Source: Nostocoides_A vanveenii (GTDB taxonomy: Bacteria > Actinomycetota > Actinomycetes > Actinomycetales > Dermatophilaceae). From it: a stretch of DNA of 64,000 nt. The position numbers were made by a program, and so were the translations under genes. The notes beneath the pieces were generated by a model. That model was given only the letters and a program-made list of their open reading frames with translations. It ran no database searches and had not been told where the DNA came from. Positions 44,720 to 53,929 of this stretch are shown here, piece after piece; the first letter of the stretch is position 1; each line of letters begins with the position of its first letter. The DNA lies in NCBI RefSeq assembly GCF_039531165.1, contig NZ_BAAAPN010000057.1, positions 1 through 64,000 of the forward strand, written 5' to 3'.

Positions 44720-46321
44720 TCAGGCCGGCGCAACGGGTCCGCCGCTGCCGGTGCGGGTCGATGGCGACGCCCCCACCGCATCCAGGTCGGGGCGGGCCGG
44801 CCGTCGCTCACCGAGCCGAGGCGTCGCCAGTTCACGCAGCAGGTTGTCGGTCACCGCGGCCGCGAACGCGGTGCTGGCCGCGGTGATGCCGTATCGCGCA
44901 TACGCGCCCCGCAGGGCGGGGCACCACAGCATGCTCCCGACCGCGACCACTCCCGCGCCGCTCGGCGTCGAGTAGTAGGTCATATCGCTGAAGGTCGTCC
45001 CGATGCCCTCTCCCGTCACCGGCGAATGTCCGACCACCTGCAAGGTCGGGGGCGTCCCGGCGATGGGATACGCGCGGTCCACTTCCGTCCCGCACAGTCC
45101 CGGGACCGACAGGCCCGCCCGCGCGCCGAGACCGGCGAAGCCGAAGAACCCCGGATCTCGCACCACGAAAGGCCCTTGCACCGGAAACGCCTCGTAAAGC
45201 ATCCCGACGAGCGCATTCTCCGGGTCTGGCACCGGCCCATCGCGCCACTTCACGGTCGCTTCCGCCGTGTCGCCGAGCGGATCCGCACTCCCGTCCTTGA
45301 AGCACACGACCGTCCGTCCGGCATCCTCGAAGCGCACCCGCCAATACATCGCATTCGCGCCGAGGAAGCCGACATTCGTCCCCGTATCACGCGCGCTCGT
45401 CACCGCCGCCCGCATCCCCCGGCTCCAGTACTCGTCGTGCCCCAGCGAGACCACTCCGGCCGCTCCGGCCAGCGCCGGCGTCCCCGCATCGAGATCGCCG
45501 GAGGTCAGGTAGGCGAGGTCCAAGCCCAGCCGCTCGGCGGCCTGGATCGGCCCGATCTCATACAGCAGCAGTGTCCGCGCGCCGCTGGTGTCGCCGGGCC
45601 GATCGAAGCTCACCTTCCGGGCACGGTTCTCGAAATGCCTTGTCGCACCGTCAGAATAGAGCGAGTACCCGCCGAACGTGTTGTATGCCTGATACGTCGC
45701 TGTCGCATTCACCACAACCAGCCGGCCGGTCACGTCGGCCGACCGAATCGTCAGCGGCACATAGTGGCTTTGACCGCCAGAGGTCACGGTCAGCAGGTAG
45801 GTCCCCGGCGGCCAGCCGGTCGTGTCCAAAACCGTCGTGGGCTCCCACGTATACCGCGCCCGATGGTCGGCGTCGATAACCGGCGGCCGTTGTGGCCTAC
45901 CGGGCAGGCTCCCACTGCGCCATACCGTCCGCCCGCCCTGCCCGCCGTAGTGACCGAGTCGGTGCGCCTTCACAACGACGTCACCGAGCCGGCTGTCGAC
46001 ATAGACCGCCACCGCGTCACCGGCGCGGGCGCTGGCATGGCTGGCATACGCGCTCAACATCCCGGTGGGAGCGATCACCCGCGGGCTCAAGTGCCACTCG
46101 CGGTCACCGGGGCGACTGTTCTCCTCGGCGACCCACGTGCGCGCCGGGGTCGCCGGGCCGCGCGACGTCCCGCGGGAGGACGGCGTCGAAATCCCCCCAG
46201 AGGCCGTATGCCGTGGCTCCCCTCCCGCATCCGTGCAGGCACCCAGCGTGAGCAGTGATGCCGTCGTCCCGAGCACATCGCGCCGGCGTGGTGACGGACC
46301 CGACGCACGCGCTCGGCTCAT
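44720..46321 (-). CDS. Secreted N,N-dimethylformamidase beta subunit-like lipoprotein
   Basis: The 533-residue protein starts with a twin-arginine-like signal (SPRRRDVLG) followed by LLTLGAC, a lipobox, so it is probably a Tat-exported lipoprotein. The body matches the DMFA2-type domain: GDAVAVYVDSRLGDVVVKAHRLG, ATATYQAYNTFGGYSLY, LTSGDLDAG and SLGHDEYWS. The characterised relative hydrolyses dimethylformamide with a small alpha subunit, which is absent here, so the real substrate is unknown. It is divergent from the histidine kinase gene with a 30-bp gap. Confidence 0.8.
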   Translation of the reverse strand: MSRARASGPSPRRRDVLGTTASLLTLGACTDAGGEPRHTASGGISTPSSRGTSRGPATPARTWVAEENSRPGDREWHLSPRVIAPTGMLSAYASHASARAGDAVAVYVDSRLGDVVVKAHRLGHYGGQGGRTVWRSGSLPGRPQRPPVIDADHRARYTWEPTTVLDTTGWPPGTYLLTVTSGGQSHYVPLTIRSADVTGRLVVVNATATYQAYNTFGGYSLYSDGATRHFENRARKVSFDRPGDTSGARTLLLYEIGPIQAAERLGLDLAYLTSGDLDAGTPALAGAAGVVSLGHDEYWSRGMRAAVTSARDTGTNVGFLGANAMYWRVRFEDAGRTVVCFKDGSADPLGDTAEATVKWRDGPVPDPENALVGMLYEAFPVQGPFVVRDPGFFGFAGLGARAGLSVPGLCGTEVDRAYPIAGTPPTLQVVGHSPVTGEGIGTTFSDMTYYSTPSGAGVVAVGSMLWCPALRGAYARYGITAASTAFAAAVTDNLLRELATPRLGERRPARPDLDAVGASPSTRTGSGGPVAPA

Positions 46322-46351
46322 GAAGGCAAAGGCTACGCGTAGCCTCCCGGC

Positions 46352-47713
46352 GTGGGCTTACGTCAGAGCATCCGCGGGCGTGTCGTGGTGGTCGTCCTCA
46401 CGGCCTTCGCCGCCATCGGGCTGATCGCCGTCGCCGTGCTGGCGACCATCGTCAGCCATGTGCTGCGGACGCAGGCCCAGTCGACGACGTCGGCCACCGC
46501 GGGCTGGATCGCCGAGGAGTTGACGACGACCGACCCCAAGACGGTGGTTGCGGAGCACGTGCTGCCACCGGGCTCGGAACGCGTGATCCAGATCCTCGAC
46601 GCGGACGGCCGATTGGTGGCCGCAACCCCGCCCGGACTCGCCCCGCTGACGACGGCCAGAGGACGCGAGCACCAGACGGTGATGACGACCTTGGACGGCA
46701 TCCCCGACTTCGATTCGGACAACTTTGCCCTGGCGGTGACGGGCGCGCCGGATCGCAACGGCGCCATGCTCACCGTCGCTGTCGCATCGCCCGCCAGCCT
46801 GGAGGAAGGCCCAACCGCTGCTCTGGTGGCGGGCTTCGTCCTGACCGGGATTGGTCTGTTGATGAGCGTGTGGCTCGGCGTGCTGTATGCCGTCGACGCT
46901 GCCCTGCGCCCGGTGGAGGCCATGCGCGCGGAGGTGCAATCGATCTCGGATATCGGCTCCTCGCGATCGGTCGCGATTCCGGACGGTGAGGACGAATTCA
47001 CCCGGCTCGCAACGACACTCAACGACCTCCTGGATCGCCTGCGAACTTCCGACGCTGCGCGCCGGGCGTTCGTCGCCGACGCCGGGCATGAACTGCGCAG
47101 CCCCTTAGCTGCTGCCCGCGTCACCGTGGAGCACCTGGCTATTGCCCACTACGACAAGAGCGAGTGCGAGCAGTCCCTGGCCAAATTGGGGCTGGCCATC
47201 GACCGGCTCTCCGCCGTCGTCGACGACCTCTTCGTCCTGGCCCGCCTCGGCGACCCGGGAGCACGGTCGGTGTCGGTGCCTGTGGATCTTGACGATGTCA
47301 CTCTCAACGCCGTCCGGGCGCTACCGGGGCAGACGCCCGTCAGCCTCGAACTCGCGCCGGCGCGCGTGCTCGGCGACGCCGGGTTGCTCGACCGCGTGGT
47401 GCGCAATCTGCTGGACAACGCCCTTCGCCACGCCGACTCCGCGATGCGCGTCCGTGTGGAGAACACCGGCGAAAGCGCCGTTCTGACCGTCGACAATGAC
47501 GGCGCACCGGTCCCGGAACACTTGCGCGAGATGGTCTTTCAGCGGTTCGTCCGGCTCGACGAGGCGCGCGATCGAGACCGGGGCGGATCCGGCCTCGGCC
47601 TCGCCGTTGTCGCCGACACGGTCGCGAGATACGGAGGGCGCGTCCATACGAACGTCGCCGATGACGGCTGGTGCCGGTTCGTCGTCGACCTGCCGCTCGC
47701 CGCGAGCGACTAG
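46352..47713 (+). CDS. Sensor histidine kinase
   Basis: The 453-residue kinase has a first membrane helix at about residues 11-38, an extracellular sensor of about 115 residues, a second helix (residues about 155-185), HAMP, and a HisKA domain with the phospho-acceptor His246 in DAGHELRSPLAAARV. The ATPase core has NLLDNALRHA (N box), DNDGAPVP and GSGLGLAVV (G boxes). It starts with GTG. Its gene converges on the response-regulator gene with a 4-base tail overlap, an unusual layout for such a pair. The signal is unknown. Confidence 0.9.
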   Translation: MGLRQSIRGRVVVVVLTAFAAIGLIAVAVLATIVSHVLRTQAQSTTSATAGWIAEELTTTDPKTVVAEHVLPPGSERVIQILDADGRLVAATPPGLAPLTTARGREHQTVMTTLDGIPDFDSDNFALAVTGAPDRNGAMLTVAVASPASLEEGPTAALVAGFVLTGIGLLMSVWLGVLYAVDAALRPVEAMRAEVQSISDIGSSRSVAIPDGEDEFTRLATTLNDLLDRLRTSDAARRAFVADAGHELRSPLAAARVTVEHLAIAHYDKSECEQSLAKLGLAIDRLSAVVDDLFVLARLGDPGARSVSVPVDLDDVTLNAVRALPGQTPVSLELAPARVLGDAGLLDRVVRNLLDNALRHADSAMRVRVENTGESAVLTVDNDGAPVPEHLREMVFQRFVRLDEARDRDRGGSGLGLAVVADTVARYGGRVHTNVADDGWCRFVVDLPLAASD

Positions 47714-48393
47714 CCCGGCGGCGCGTCGGCGACCAGCCGATAGCCCATGCCTCGGACGGTCTCCACCGTCCGCACGCCGAAGGGCACGTCGACCTTCTTG
47801 CGCAGATAACCGACATAGACCTCGACGACATTGTCAGCCCCCGGATAGTCCGAATCCCACACGGCGTCAAGCAGATCGGACTTGCTGAACACCCGTTCCG
47901 GCTGTCGGATGAGCGTGTGGAGCAGCGCGAACTCGCGTGGTGTCAACTCGATCATCTGATCGCCTCGCGCAACCCGCTTGGTCATCGGGTCCAGAGTGAG
48001 TGTCCCGCACGCGAGGGTGACCTGTCGGGGCACGCCCGAGCGGCGCAGAACGGCGTGCAGCCGCGCCGCGAGGACCACGACGCTGAAGGGCTTGGTGACA
48101 TAATCGTCCGCCCCGAGTTCGAAGGCGTCGCTCTGATCGAACTCGCCGTCCTTGGCGCTGAACATCACGACGGCCGTCGTCGGATCGCTGGCCCGGATAC
48201 GTTTGAGCACGTCATAGCCATTGCGGCCGGGCAACATGATGTCGAGCAGCACAACGTCGTAGCCGCCGTACTCGGCCATCGCGAGTCCGGTCAGCCCGTC
48301 ATGGGCGACATCGACGACCCAGCCCTCGCCACGCAGGATGGCGGCGAGTTCCGTCGCGAGATCGCGCTCGTCGTCGACGATCAGCAGCCGCAT
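47710..48393 (-). CDS. OmpR/PhoB-family response regulator
   Basis: The 227-residue regulator has a receiver domain with acidic residues at D7/D8, the phospho-acceptor D51 in VVLLDIMLPG, and the conserved Lys in MFSAKD. A C-terminal winged helix follows (about residues 130-222, LTPREFALLHTLIRQPERVFS). It is probably the partner of the convergent kinase, although the two genes must be made from separate transcripts. It is divergent from the DUF2231 gene, a possible target. Confidence 0.92.
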   Translation of the reverse strand: MRLLIVDDERDLATELAAILRGEGWVVDVAHDGLTGLAMAEYGGYDVVLLDIMLPGRNGYDVLKRIRASDPTTAVVMFSAKDGEFDQSDAFELGADDYVTKPFSVVVLAARLHAVLRRSGVPRQVTLACGTLTLDPMTKRVARGDQMIELTPREFALLHTLIRQPERVFSKSDLLDAVWDSDYPGADNVVEVYVGYLRKKVDVPFGVRTVETVRGMGYRLVADAPPG

Positions 48394-48463
48394 AGGTCCT
48401 CTCAGCGCTCTCTCAGGGGTCGCGTCATACCGTCGGGGTGTTCGCTAACGGTGAAGGGTTGGC

Positions 48464-48985
48464 ATGTTCGACACCATCATGGGCCTCCCGGTCCACATTC
48501 TCGTGATCCACGCTGTCGTGGTGCTCGGGCCGATCGCTGCCCTGCTCGCCTTGGCGTATGCCGTGCGGCCCGCGTGGCGTGACCGCCTTCGGCTGCCGCT
48601 GATCCTCGGTGCCGTTGCCACCGGGCTGAGCGGCTTCGTCGCCGGTGAGAGTGGCGAGCAACTCGAACACCGATTGCAGGCCGCCGGAGGCAATGACGCG
48701 GCAGCCATGGCGTTGCTCCACGAGCACACCGAGGCCGGCGACCTCGCCAAAGTCCTCTGTTTGGTCTTCATGGTGGTCGTTCTCGGCGTCGTCTACTTCT
48801 TGCTCCCGGCAACCAAACCGGCTCGGAGCAAGGCCCTGGGCATGCTCGGGGCGGCTGCCATGATCCTGGTCAGCTGTGCCGCGATCGTGTCGATCGCCAT
48901 CACCGGCCACACCGGCGCCAAGTCGGCGTGGGCGGATCAGGTCGTCGCCACCCAGGGCGCTACGACCACCGGCGGCGGCGACTGA
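48464..48985 (+). CDS. DUF2231-like integral membrane protein
   Basis: The 173-residue protein has four membrane helices and begins MFDTIMGLPVHILVIHAVVVLGPIAAL, typical of DUF2231. Conserved His residues in the first and third helical regions suggest haem or metal binding in this family, which is not proven. Its promoter region (48394-48463) is shared with the divergent response regulator, so regulation by that system is a fair guess. Confidence 0.8.
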   Translation: MFDTIMGLPVHILVIHAVVVLGPIAALLALAYAVRPAWRDRLRLPLILGAVATGLSGFVAGESGEQLEHRLQAAGGNDAAAMALLHEHTEAGDLAKVLCLVFMVVVLGVVYFLLPATKPARSKALGMLGAAAMILVSCAAIVSIAITGHTGAKSAWADQVVATQGATTTGGGD

Positions 48986-49071
48986 CGACGCCGGGGTGAT
49001 CGGCAAACCCCTCCCCCCCGCTGCCGATCACCTGAGGCTGTTCCAGTCGTCGCCGCCGGTACTCTCGGAGC

Positions 49072-49395
49072 ATGTCCACCGAGAGTTCAGGCGGCCGGTT
49101 GCCGACCGCTCCCGTCGTTGCAGCCGGCTTGGCCGGCGGCTATGTCGTCGCCAGTTCCACCGGCATCCGCCCGCTGGGCGGCCTGGTGCTTGGCGCCGCC
49201 GGACTGCTCGCCGGCCGCACGTGGCTGATGCGTCATGGGCCGACGACCGCCGGTCTGCTCGGCGGGGTCTACCTGCTGGCCTTCGGCGCATCACACCCGC
49301 TCGCCAAGCAAATCGGTGCGTGGCCGGCTGTGGCTGTCGTCTCTGCGGTCTCGGCCGCCGCGGCCTATTTCGGATCCGATCGCTCGGCTCGCTGA
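49072..49395 (+). CDS. Small hydrophobic membrane protein (107 aa)
   Basis: The 107-residue product has three likely helices rich in Gly and Ala (AAGLAGGYVVASSTG, LVLGAAGLLAGRTWL, AVAVVSAVSAAAAYF). No specific family is recognised, although this Gly/Ala-rich pattern is common in actinobacteria. An 86-bp gap separates it from the DUF2231 gene on the same strand. Confidence 0.65.
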   Translation: MSTESSGGRLPTAPVVAAGLAGGYVVASSTGIRPLGGLVLGAAGLLAGRTWLMRHGPTTAGLLGGVYLLAFGASHPLAKQIGAWPAVAVVSAVSAAAAYFGSDRSAR

Positions 49396-49475
49396 CCCCC
49401 GAGCGAGAGCGACACAGCCACTAGTCGCTCCCCGAAGGCTGCTGCGGCGCAATCGAATCGACTCGGTGTTAGCAC

Positions 49476-50276
49476 TCATGCGATTGAGTCGAAGGCCAAC
49501 GACGCATAGCCGACCACCCGCTCCCGACCACCGGCTGCATCGCCGGAGTTGCACTGATCCAGCAGGCGCGGGCGGAGTCGGTGCGCTCGCGCCGACACGA
49601 GCAGGCCGTTGACGGGTGCGGCACCACACGCCTGGACGTGGCGGATGTCGGGCTGCAGGGCGAGGAGGTGGCGCGCCGTCGCCTCGTCGAGACGGCGCGC
49701 CACGGCATACGGATGGTAATGCGAAAGGTTCGAACTGACCACGACCACCGTCTCTGGACCGCCCCAGAGCGCGTCGACCACCTCGGCGACCACGGCCGGC
49801 GCGGCGCGACCGACCGCAAGTGGGATGAGCTCGAACTCGCGCAGCACCCGTTGTAGGAAGGGCAGTTGCACCTCTAGCGAATGCTCTGCGACGTGGGCAG
49901 CGGGACTGATGTGGACCTGCGGCAGAGCGGTGAGGATCTCATCGCTCAGCCGCGCGACCGGCACCTGGCCGAGCGGAGTTGCGAACAAATCTGCGCCCGG
50001 CACGGCAAGGCCATCGATCGCCACGCGGTGGGTCGGGCCCAGCAGCACGACGCGGGTGATGATGTCGCGGGCGGGGAGCAGGGCGGCATACGCGAGGGCA
50101 GCCATCGCGCCGGAGTCAGCGTAGGAGCCGTGCGGTGCGATGAGTGCCTTCACGGGCGCGACCGGGGCCGTCGGGTCGGCAGCCGTGGCGAGCAACCGAT
50201 CGACCGTCTCTGCCAATGTGGTGGCGTCGCGAGGGTAGAGGTGACCGGCGACGGCGGCCGGCCGCACGCGCGCCAT
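49476..50276 (-). CDS. MEMO1 family protein (AmmeMemoRadiSam system protein B)
   Basis: The 266-residue protein matches the MEMO family from VRPAAVAGHLYP onwards. The dioxygenase-like metal ligands are present: H49 in APHGSY, H83 in GPTHR and C242 in QCNSGD. The human homologue binds metal in this pocket. In bacteria the family is often linked to an AMMECR1 protein and a radical-SAM enzyme, but neither is seen here. Its biochemical role is unsettled. Confidence 0.9.
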   Translation of the reverse strand: MARVRPAAVAGHLYPRDATTLAETVDRLLATAADPTAPVAPVKALIAPHGSYADSGAMAALAYAALLPARDIITRVVLLGPTHRVAIDGLAVPGADLFATPLGQVPVARLSDEILTALPQVHISPAAHVAEHSLEVQLPFLQRVLREFELIPLAVGRAAPAVVAEVVDALWGGPETVVVVSSNLSHYHPYAVARRLDEATARHLLALQPDIRHVQACGAAPVNGLLVSARAHRLRPRLLDQCNSGDAAGGRERVVGYASLAFDSIA

Positions 50277-50307
50277 ACCCTCAGTCTCGCCCGTGCCGGG
50301 AGCGGGA

Positions 50308-50823
50308 TCAGGCTGGGTCGAGGGTGATGTCGACCTGCATCTCGCCGGCCAGTTGCTCCAGCGCAGCGCGGACTACCGCCGGGTCGCTCCCGATGGGCGC
50401 GTGGGCGAGCACCGTTGTCTCGAAGAGCACGCCGCCGGCCATCGGCGCGTCCCGCGTCTGTGTGGTGAGCGAGTCGACGCTGAGGTCATGGGCCGCCAGC
50501 ACGCCGGAGACGTCGCGGACGATGCCGGGGCGGTCGTTGCCGAGGATCTCCAGGCGCACCGACTGCCCGGTGGTCGCGTCCGGGGCGCCGCGGCCGGTAT
50601 GCACGCTGACATCGAGCAGGCCCGCCAGCGGCGCGAGCGCGGTGCGCAGCGCCTCGACTTTGTCCTCGGGAACAGTGACGACGACGATGCCCGCAAACTT
50701 CCCGGCCAGCTCGGCAAGTTGGCTGCGCTCCCAGTTCCCGCCGCCGTCCGCGACGGTGTCTGCGAGCGCCTTGACGAGCCCGGCGCGGTCGTCGCCGATG
50801 ACGGTCAGTACGAGAGTCTCCAC
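50308..50823 (-). CDS. ACT-domain protein, GcvR-like
   Basis: The 171-residue protein contains two ACT domains: one from LVLTVIGDDRAGLVKALAD and a second from RLEILGNDRPGIVRDVSGVL. This is the layout of GcvR-type regulators of glycine cleavage and related amino-acid sensors. GTG 50823 is chosen because the first ACT strand begins there. It lies 31 bp upstream of the MEMO gene on the same strand. The ligand is probably an amino acid, by family. Confidence 0.85.
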   Translation of the reverse strand: METLVLTVIGDDRAGLVKALADTVADGGGNWERSQLAELAGKFAGIVVVTVPEDKVEALRTALAPLAGLLDVSVHTGRGAPDATTGQSVRLEILGNDRPGIVRDVSGVLAAHDLSVDSLTTQTRDAPMAGGVLFETTVLAHAPIGSDPAVVRAALEQLAGEMQVDITLDPA

Positions 50824-50880
50824 CCTGGCATGGTAGCTAGCGGCGGGTCGCATCGGCTTGCCCGGCTCTATCCTGCGCGT

Positions 50881-51471
50881 ATGCCTACCCCGACCCGCTG
50901 GACGACCGACACCAGCCCAGGCCACTCCCGGTGGTATGTCGAGCGCTTCCGCGCGCTGGCCGCCGAGGGCGCCGATCTGGTGGGTGAGGCGCGGCTGGTC
51001 GACGCGATGGTTTCGCGGGGAGCCCGGATCCTCGACGCAGGGTGCGGGCCGGGGCGGCATACGGCCTATCTGCACGCGGTCGGCCACGACGTGCTCGGGG
51101 TCGATGCCGACCCCGAGTTGATCGCGGCCGCGCGCGAGGACCATCCCGACGCGCGTTTCGAGGTGGCCGACTTAAGCGAACTGGACCTGGTCGGCGAGGG
51201 CCCGTTCGATGCCATCCTGGTCGCGGGGAATGTCATGGTCTTCCTGGCACCTGGGACCGAAGCGCTTGTGCTGCAGCGATTCGCGGCGCATCTGGCGCCG
51301 GAGGGTTTCGTGGTCACGGGGTTTCACACCGACCGGGAGTTGACGCTTGCCGCCTTCGACGCCGCGATCGAGGTGAGCGGACTGCGCATCGAGCATCGCT
51401 TCGCGACGTGGGACCTGCGGGCCTGGCAGCCCGCGGCGGACTTCGTGGTGACCGTCCTGCGTCATACCTAG
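50881..51471 (+). CDS. Class I SAM-dependent methyltransferase
   Basis: The 196-residue product has the SAM motif LDAGCGPGRHTAYL (about residues 50-63), a VDADPELIAAA acidic strand, and LVAGNVMVFL after motif II. It is a compact, stand-alone methyltransferase of unknown substrate. The core of the dispersed word overlaps its start codon (50879-50885). Its stop codon lies inside a CsoR-like inverted repeat. Confidence 0.84.
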   Translation: MPTPTRWTTDTSPGHSRWYVERFRALAAEGADLVGEARLVDAMVSRGARILDAGCGPGRHTAYLHAVGHDVLGVDADPELIAAAREDHPDARFEVADLSELDLVGEGPFDAILVAGNVMVFLAPGTEALVLQRFAAHLAPEGFVVTGFHTDRELTLAAFDAAIEVSGLRIEHRFATWDLRAWQPAADFVVTVLRHT

Positions 51472-51479
51472 GGGGGTAT
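51464..51479. promoter_or_regulatory. CsoR-like inverted repeat ATACC-N6-GGTAT
   Basis: The site reads ATACCTAGGGGGGTAT. The reverse strand has TACC followed by a C-run and GGTA, which resembles operators of CsoR/RcnR-type metal regulators. It lies 44 bp upstream of the Cys-rich small protein gene. Function is inferred from similarity of pattern only. Confidence 0.4.
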
Positions 51480-51522
51480 AGGATCGCAGCGTTAGGTTGA
51501 CGAGGTCCGAGGAGAGACACCC

Positions 51523-51729
51523 ATGTGCCGTGCGGTGCGATGCAAGACCTGTGGCAAGACGACGTGGGCCGGGTGCGGGCAGCACGTGGCTTCGGTCAAG
51601 GCCGGTGTCCCGGCCGGGCAGTGGTGCCCCGGCCACGAGAGCCGGGCCACGACGGGGGATGCGAACCGGGCCACAACGGGTCAGGACGCGGGCGGTGGCT
51701 TCCTCAGCCGCCTCTTCGGTCGAAGCTGA
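51523..51729 (+). CDS. Small Cys-rich zinc-ribbon-like protein (68 aa)
   Basis: The 68-residue protein begins MCRAVRCKTCGKTTWAGCGQ, with C2, C7, C10 and C18, plus a later CPGH. The layout suggests a small zinc ribbon. The C-terminal GGFLSRLFGR is a short amphipathic segment that recurs in such actinobacterial proteins. ATG 51523 follows GAGGAGAG. No function is established. Confidence 0.78.
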   Translation: MCRAVRCKTCGKTTWAGCGQHVASVKAGVPAGQWCPGHESRATTGDANRATTGQDAGGGFLSRLFGRS

Positions 51730-51739
51730 CCCCCAGCCG

Positions 51740-52585
51740 CGTCGAGAGGGCACGATCCGTCCGGTCGGCCCTTCAGCCCGGAGAAGGTCATGGTCGCGAC
51801 GAACTGCTTCTGCGCGATCAGGAAGAAGATGATCAGCGGCAAGGTGGCCACGACATTGCCGGCCTTCAGCATCGACCACTGCGTCCGGTGCTGGCCCTGG
51901 AAGTTGGCCAGGCCGAGTTGGATCGTGTAGTTCGCCGGGCTGTTGTTGACGATCAGCGGCCAGATCAGGTCGTTCCACGACCCGAGCAGGGTGAAGATGG
52001 CCAGGGGTCGCGAGAGCCGGCTTGGCCAGCGGGAGGATGACTCGCCAGAAGACGGCGAACTGCGAGCACCCGTCGAGCACGGCGGCCTCTTCGAGTTCCC
52101 GCGGCAAGGAGAGGAAGAACTGTCGCATGAGGAAGACGCCGAAGGCCGACGTCAGCGAGGGGAGCATCATCGCGGCGAGCGTGTCGACCAGGTGCAGCTT
52201 GCTGAACATGATGTAGGTGGGGATCATCAGCAGTTGGGTCGGGATCATGATCGTGGTGAAAACGAGGATGAAGCCGACATTGCGACCGGCGAACTTCAGC
52301 CGCGCGAAGCCGTAGCCCGCGAGCGAACACAGGGACCATATGGGACGCGATGGCCGTCCCGGAGACGATGACGGTGTTCATGATCCAGCGCAGGACGTCG
52401 GACTCGGTGAAGAGCGCCTGGAAGCCGGAGAGAGTCGGGTGCTTCGGCCAGAAGGTTGGCGGGAAGGCGCGGATCTCTGCATCCGTCCTCAACGCGGCAA
52501 AGAGCATTTGCACCAACGGCATCAAGAAGGCGATCGGCATCGGCGCGAGAATCAAGTGGGCCGGATCGAAGGGCAACCAACCCAT
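51740..52585 (-). pseudogene. Sugar ABC transporter permease (MalG-like), frameshifted
   Basis: The pieces match a carbohydrate ABC inner-membrane permease. The first is the N-terminal part with PIAFLMPLVQMLFAALRTDAE and RWIMNTVIVSGTAIA near 52370-52585. The next is MMLPSLTSAFGVFLMRQFF and ELEEAAVLDGCSQFAVFWRVILPLAKPAL around 52030-52170, the EAA loop. The last is VVATLPLIIFFLIAQKQFV near 51810-51870. They lie in three frames, with shifts near 52340-52320 and 52000. The C-terminus has no clear stop at the usual place. Together with the remnant upstream it forms a dead sugar-import locus. Confidence 0.8.
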
Positions 52586-52678
52586 CCGACGGCCGGGCTT
52601 CCGGCCGTCGGACGCAGCGTCCGCCCGGGCCGTTGGTCGCCCGGGCCCTGGCGGTCGCCGGTGTGGCGCGCTCCGTGC

Positions 52679-53837
52679 TCACTGGCTGTCGGCCAGTTCT
52701 TGATCCGCGGCCTGGTTGGCCGCGTCGAGGCCTTCCTTCGGGGTTGCCTGGCCCTGGAGGATGTTGCTCACTTGCTCGCCGAACACCTTCGACAAGCCGG
52801 CGTAACCCTTGAGCGTCGGGCGGGGCTTCTTGGCATTCTCGAGGTTGTCGGCGAAGTGCGCGAAACCGGGCAAGGCCTTGTCGGTGTCGATGAAGACCGG
52901 TGAGTCCTTCTCGGACGAGCGCAGCGGGAGATTCCCCAGAGGGATATTCCACTTCTCGTCCTGGGCCGCGGACGTCAGCCACTCGGTGAACTCAGAGGAC
53001 CAGTAGGCCCGGTTCGCATCGCCTAACGAGGTGACGATCCGCTTGGCCATGCGCGAGCAGCGCGAAGTCGGCGGGCGGGCAGTTGTCGCCGGCTTCGGAG
53101 CAGCCCACCCGGGCTTGTCCGGGTGGGCATGGCGACGGGCGGAGTCGTATTCCGCCCACGTGAAAGCCCCTGGGACATAGACAAATTCAGCCGCGGGTCG
53201 GCGCGCAGCCCCTTGGTCACGAAGACCTCGCGATAGAGATCGAGCAGATGCCCCCAAGACGCAGTCGTCCCAGATGGGCAGGTGCGCTTCGCCGTCGTAG
53301 TCGGGCTTGAAGCCGTGCACGCCACACTCGGTCGCGACCCAGTCGGGGGCCCAGTCGACGCCGCTGGCGGAAAATGCGCATCCAGAAGTCGCCCGGCTCG
53401 GCCAGTTGCTGCACGAGTGGTCGAAGCTCCTCTGCTGCGCCTGGCCGACGTCGGTGTAGATCGTCGCGCCCGTGTGCGGCTGCAGTTGCCGCCAGAACGG
53501 ATCGATCGCCCGCACCAGCACGCCGTCCGGCGCCGACGGGCGTTCGGAGTAGAAACGGAATTGGCGGCCGGCCGCAGCCAGTCCGGCTCACGCCAGTCGA
53601 TGCCGTCCACGACCGGGCCCGCAGCGCCCGGCAGCGGATAGCGCGGGGCGTCCGGGGCTTGGTCGATGCCTGGCCGTGCGGTCACCGTCGGCGTCGCCGC
53701 CGAGCTGGGCGCGCTCGTCGTCGTGGTGGGTCGCGCCGTCGCGCTCAGGACGTATGCCGTTCGCTCACTCCCGTGCACGCGGCCAGCCATAAGGCGCAGA
53801 CACCGGCGATGACGGTCAGGCCACGAGGCAGTTGCAT
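52679..53837 (-). pseudogene. Decayed lipoprotein, sugar-binding-protein C-terminus with foreign N-terminal part
   Basis: The N-terminus is a lipoprotein signal (MQLPRGLTVIAGVCALWLAAC, ATG 53837). After frame changes near 53760, 53560, 53430 and 53220, stretches such as DWREPDWLRPAAN, VRAIDPFWRQLQPHTGATIY, GVHGFKPDYDGEAHLPIWDDC and GAFTWAEYD follow. These recall secreted glycosidase-type proteins rather than a binding protein. From about 53040 the text switches to ANRAYWSSEFTEWLTSAAQDE and an ending typical of ABC sugar-binding proteins, stopping at 52679. The locus looks like a fusion of two decayed genes. The mosaic reading is an inference. Confidence 0.65.
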
Positions 53838-53858
53838 GCTGCGCAGTCTGCGCCGAAG

Positions 53859-53920
53859 TTGCGTATCATCCGGGCGAATCGCGCAATCACCTTGCGCGAC
53901 AGCGCAACTCGGTTGTGCGC
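53859..53920. promoter_or_regulatory. Cluster of TTGCGC/GCGCAA half sites
   Basis: A perfect inverted repeat TTGCGC-gaca-GCGCAA lies at 53892-53907, with further half sites TTGCGT at 53859 and GCGCAA at 53881. The cluster lies just upstream of the decayed lipoprotein/sugar locus. LacI-type regulators of sugar genes bind such repeats. No regulator gene is present nearby. Confidence 0.5.
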
Positions 53921-53929
53921 TCAGTGAGG

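Noticed and set aside
49469..49490. CIRCE element (HrcA operator)
   Set aside because: Only the left arm TTAGCACTC matches. The right arm agrees at just four bases, and the site lies at the 3' end of the MEMO gene, away from any chaperone gene.
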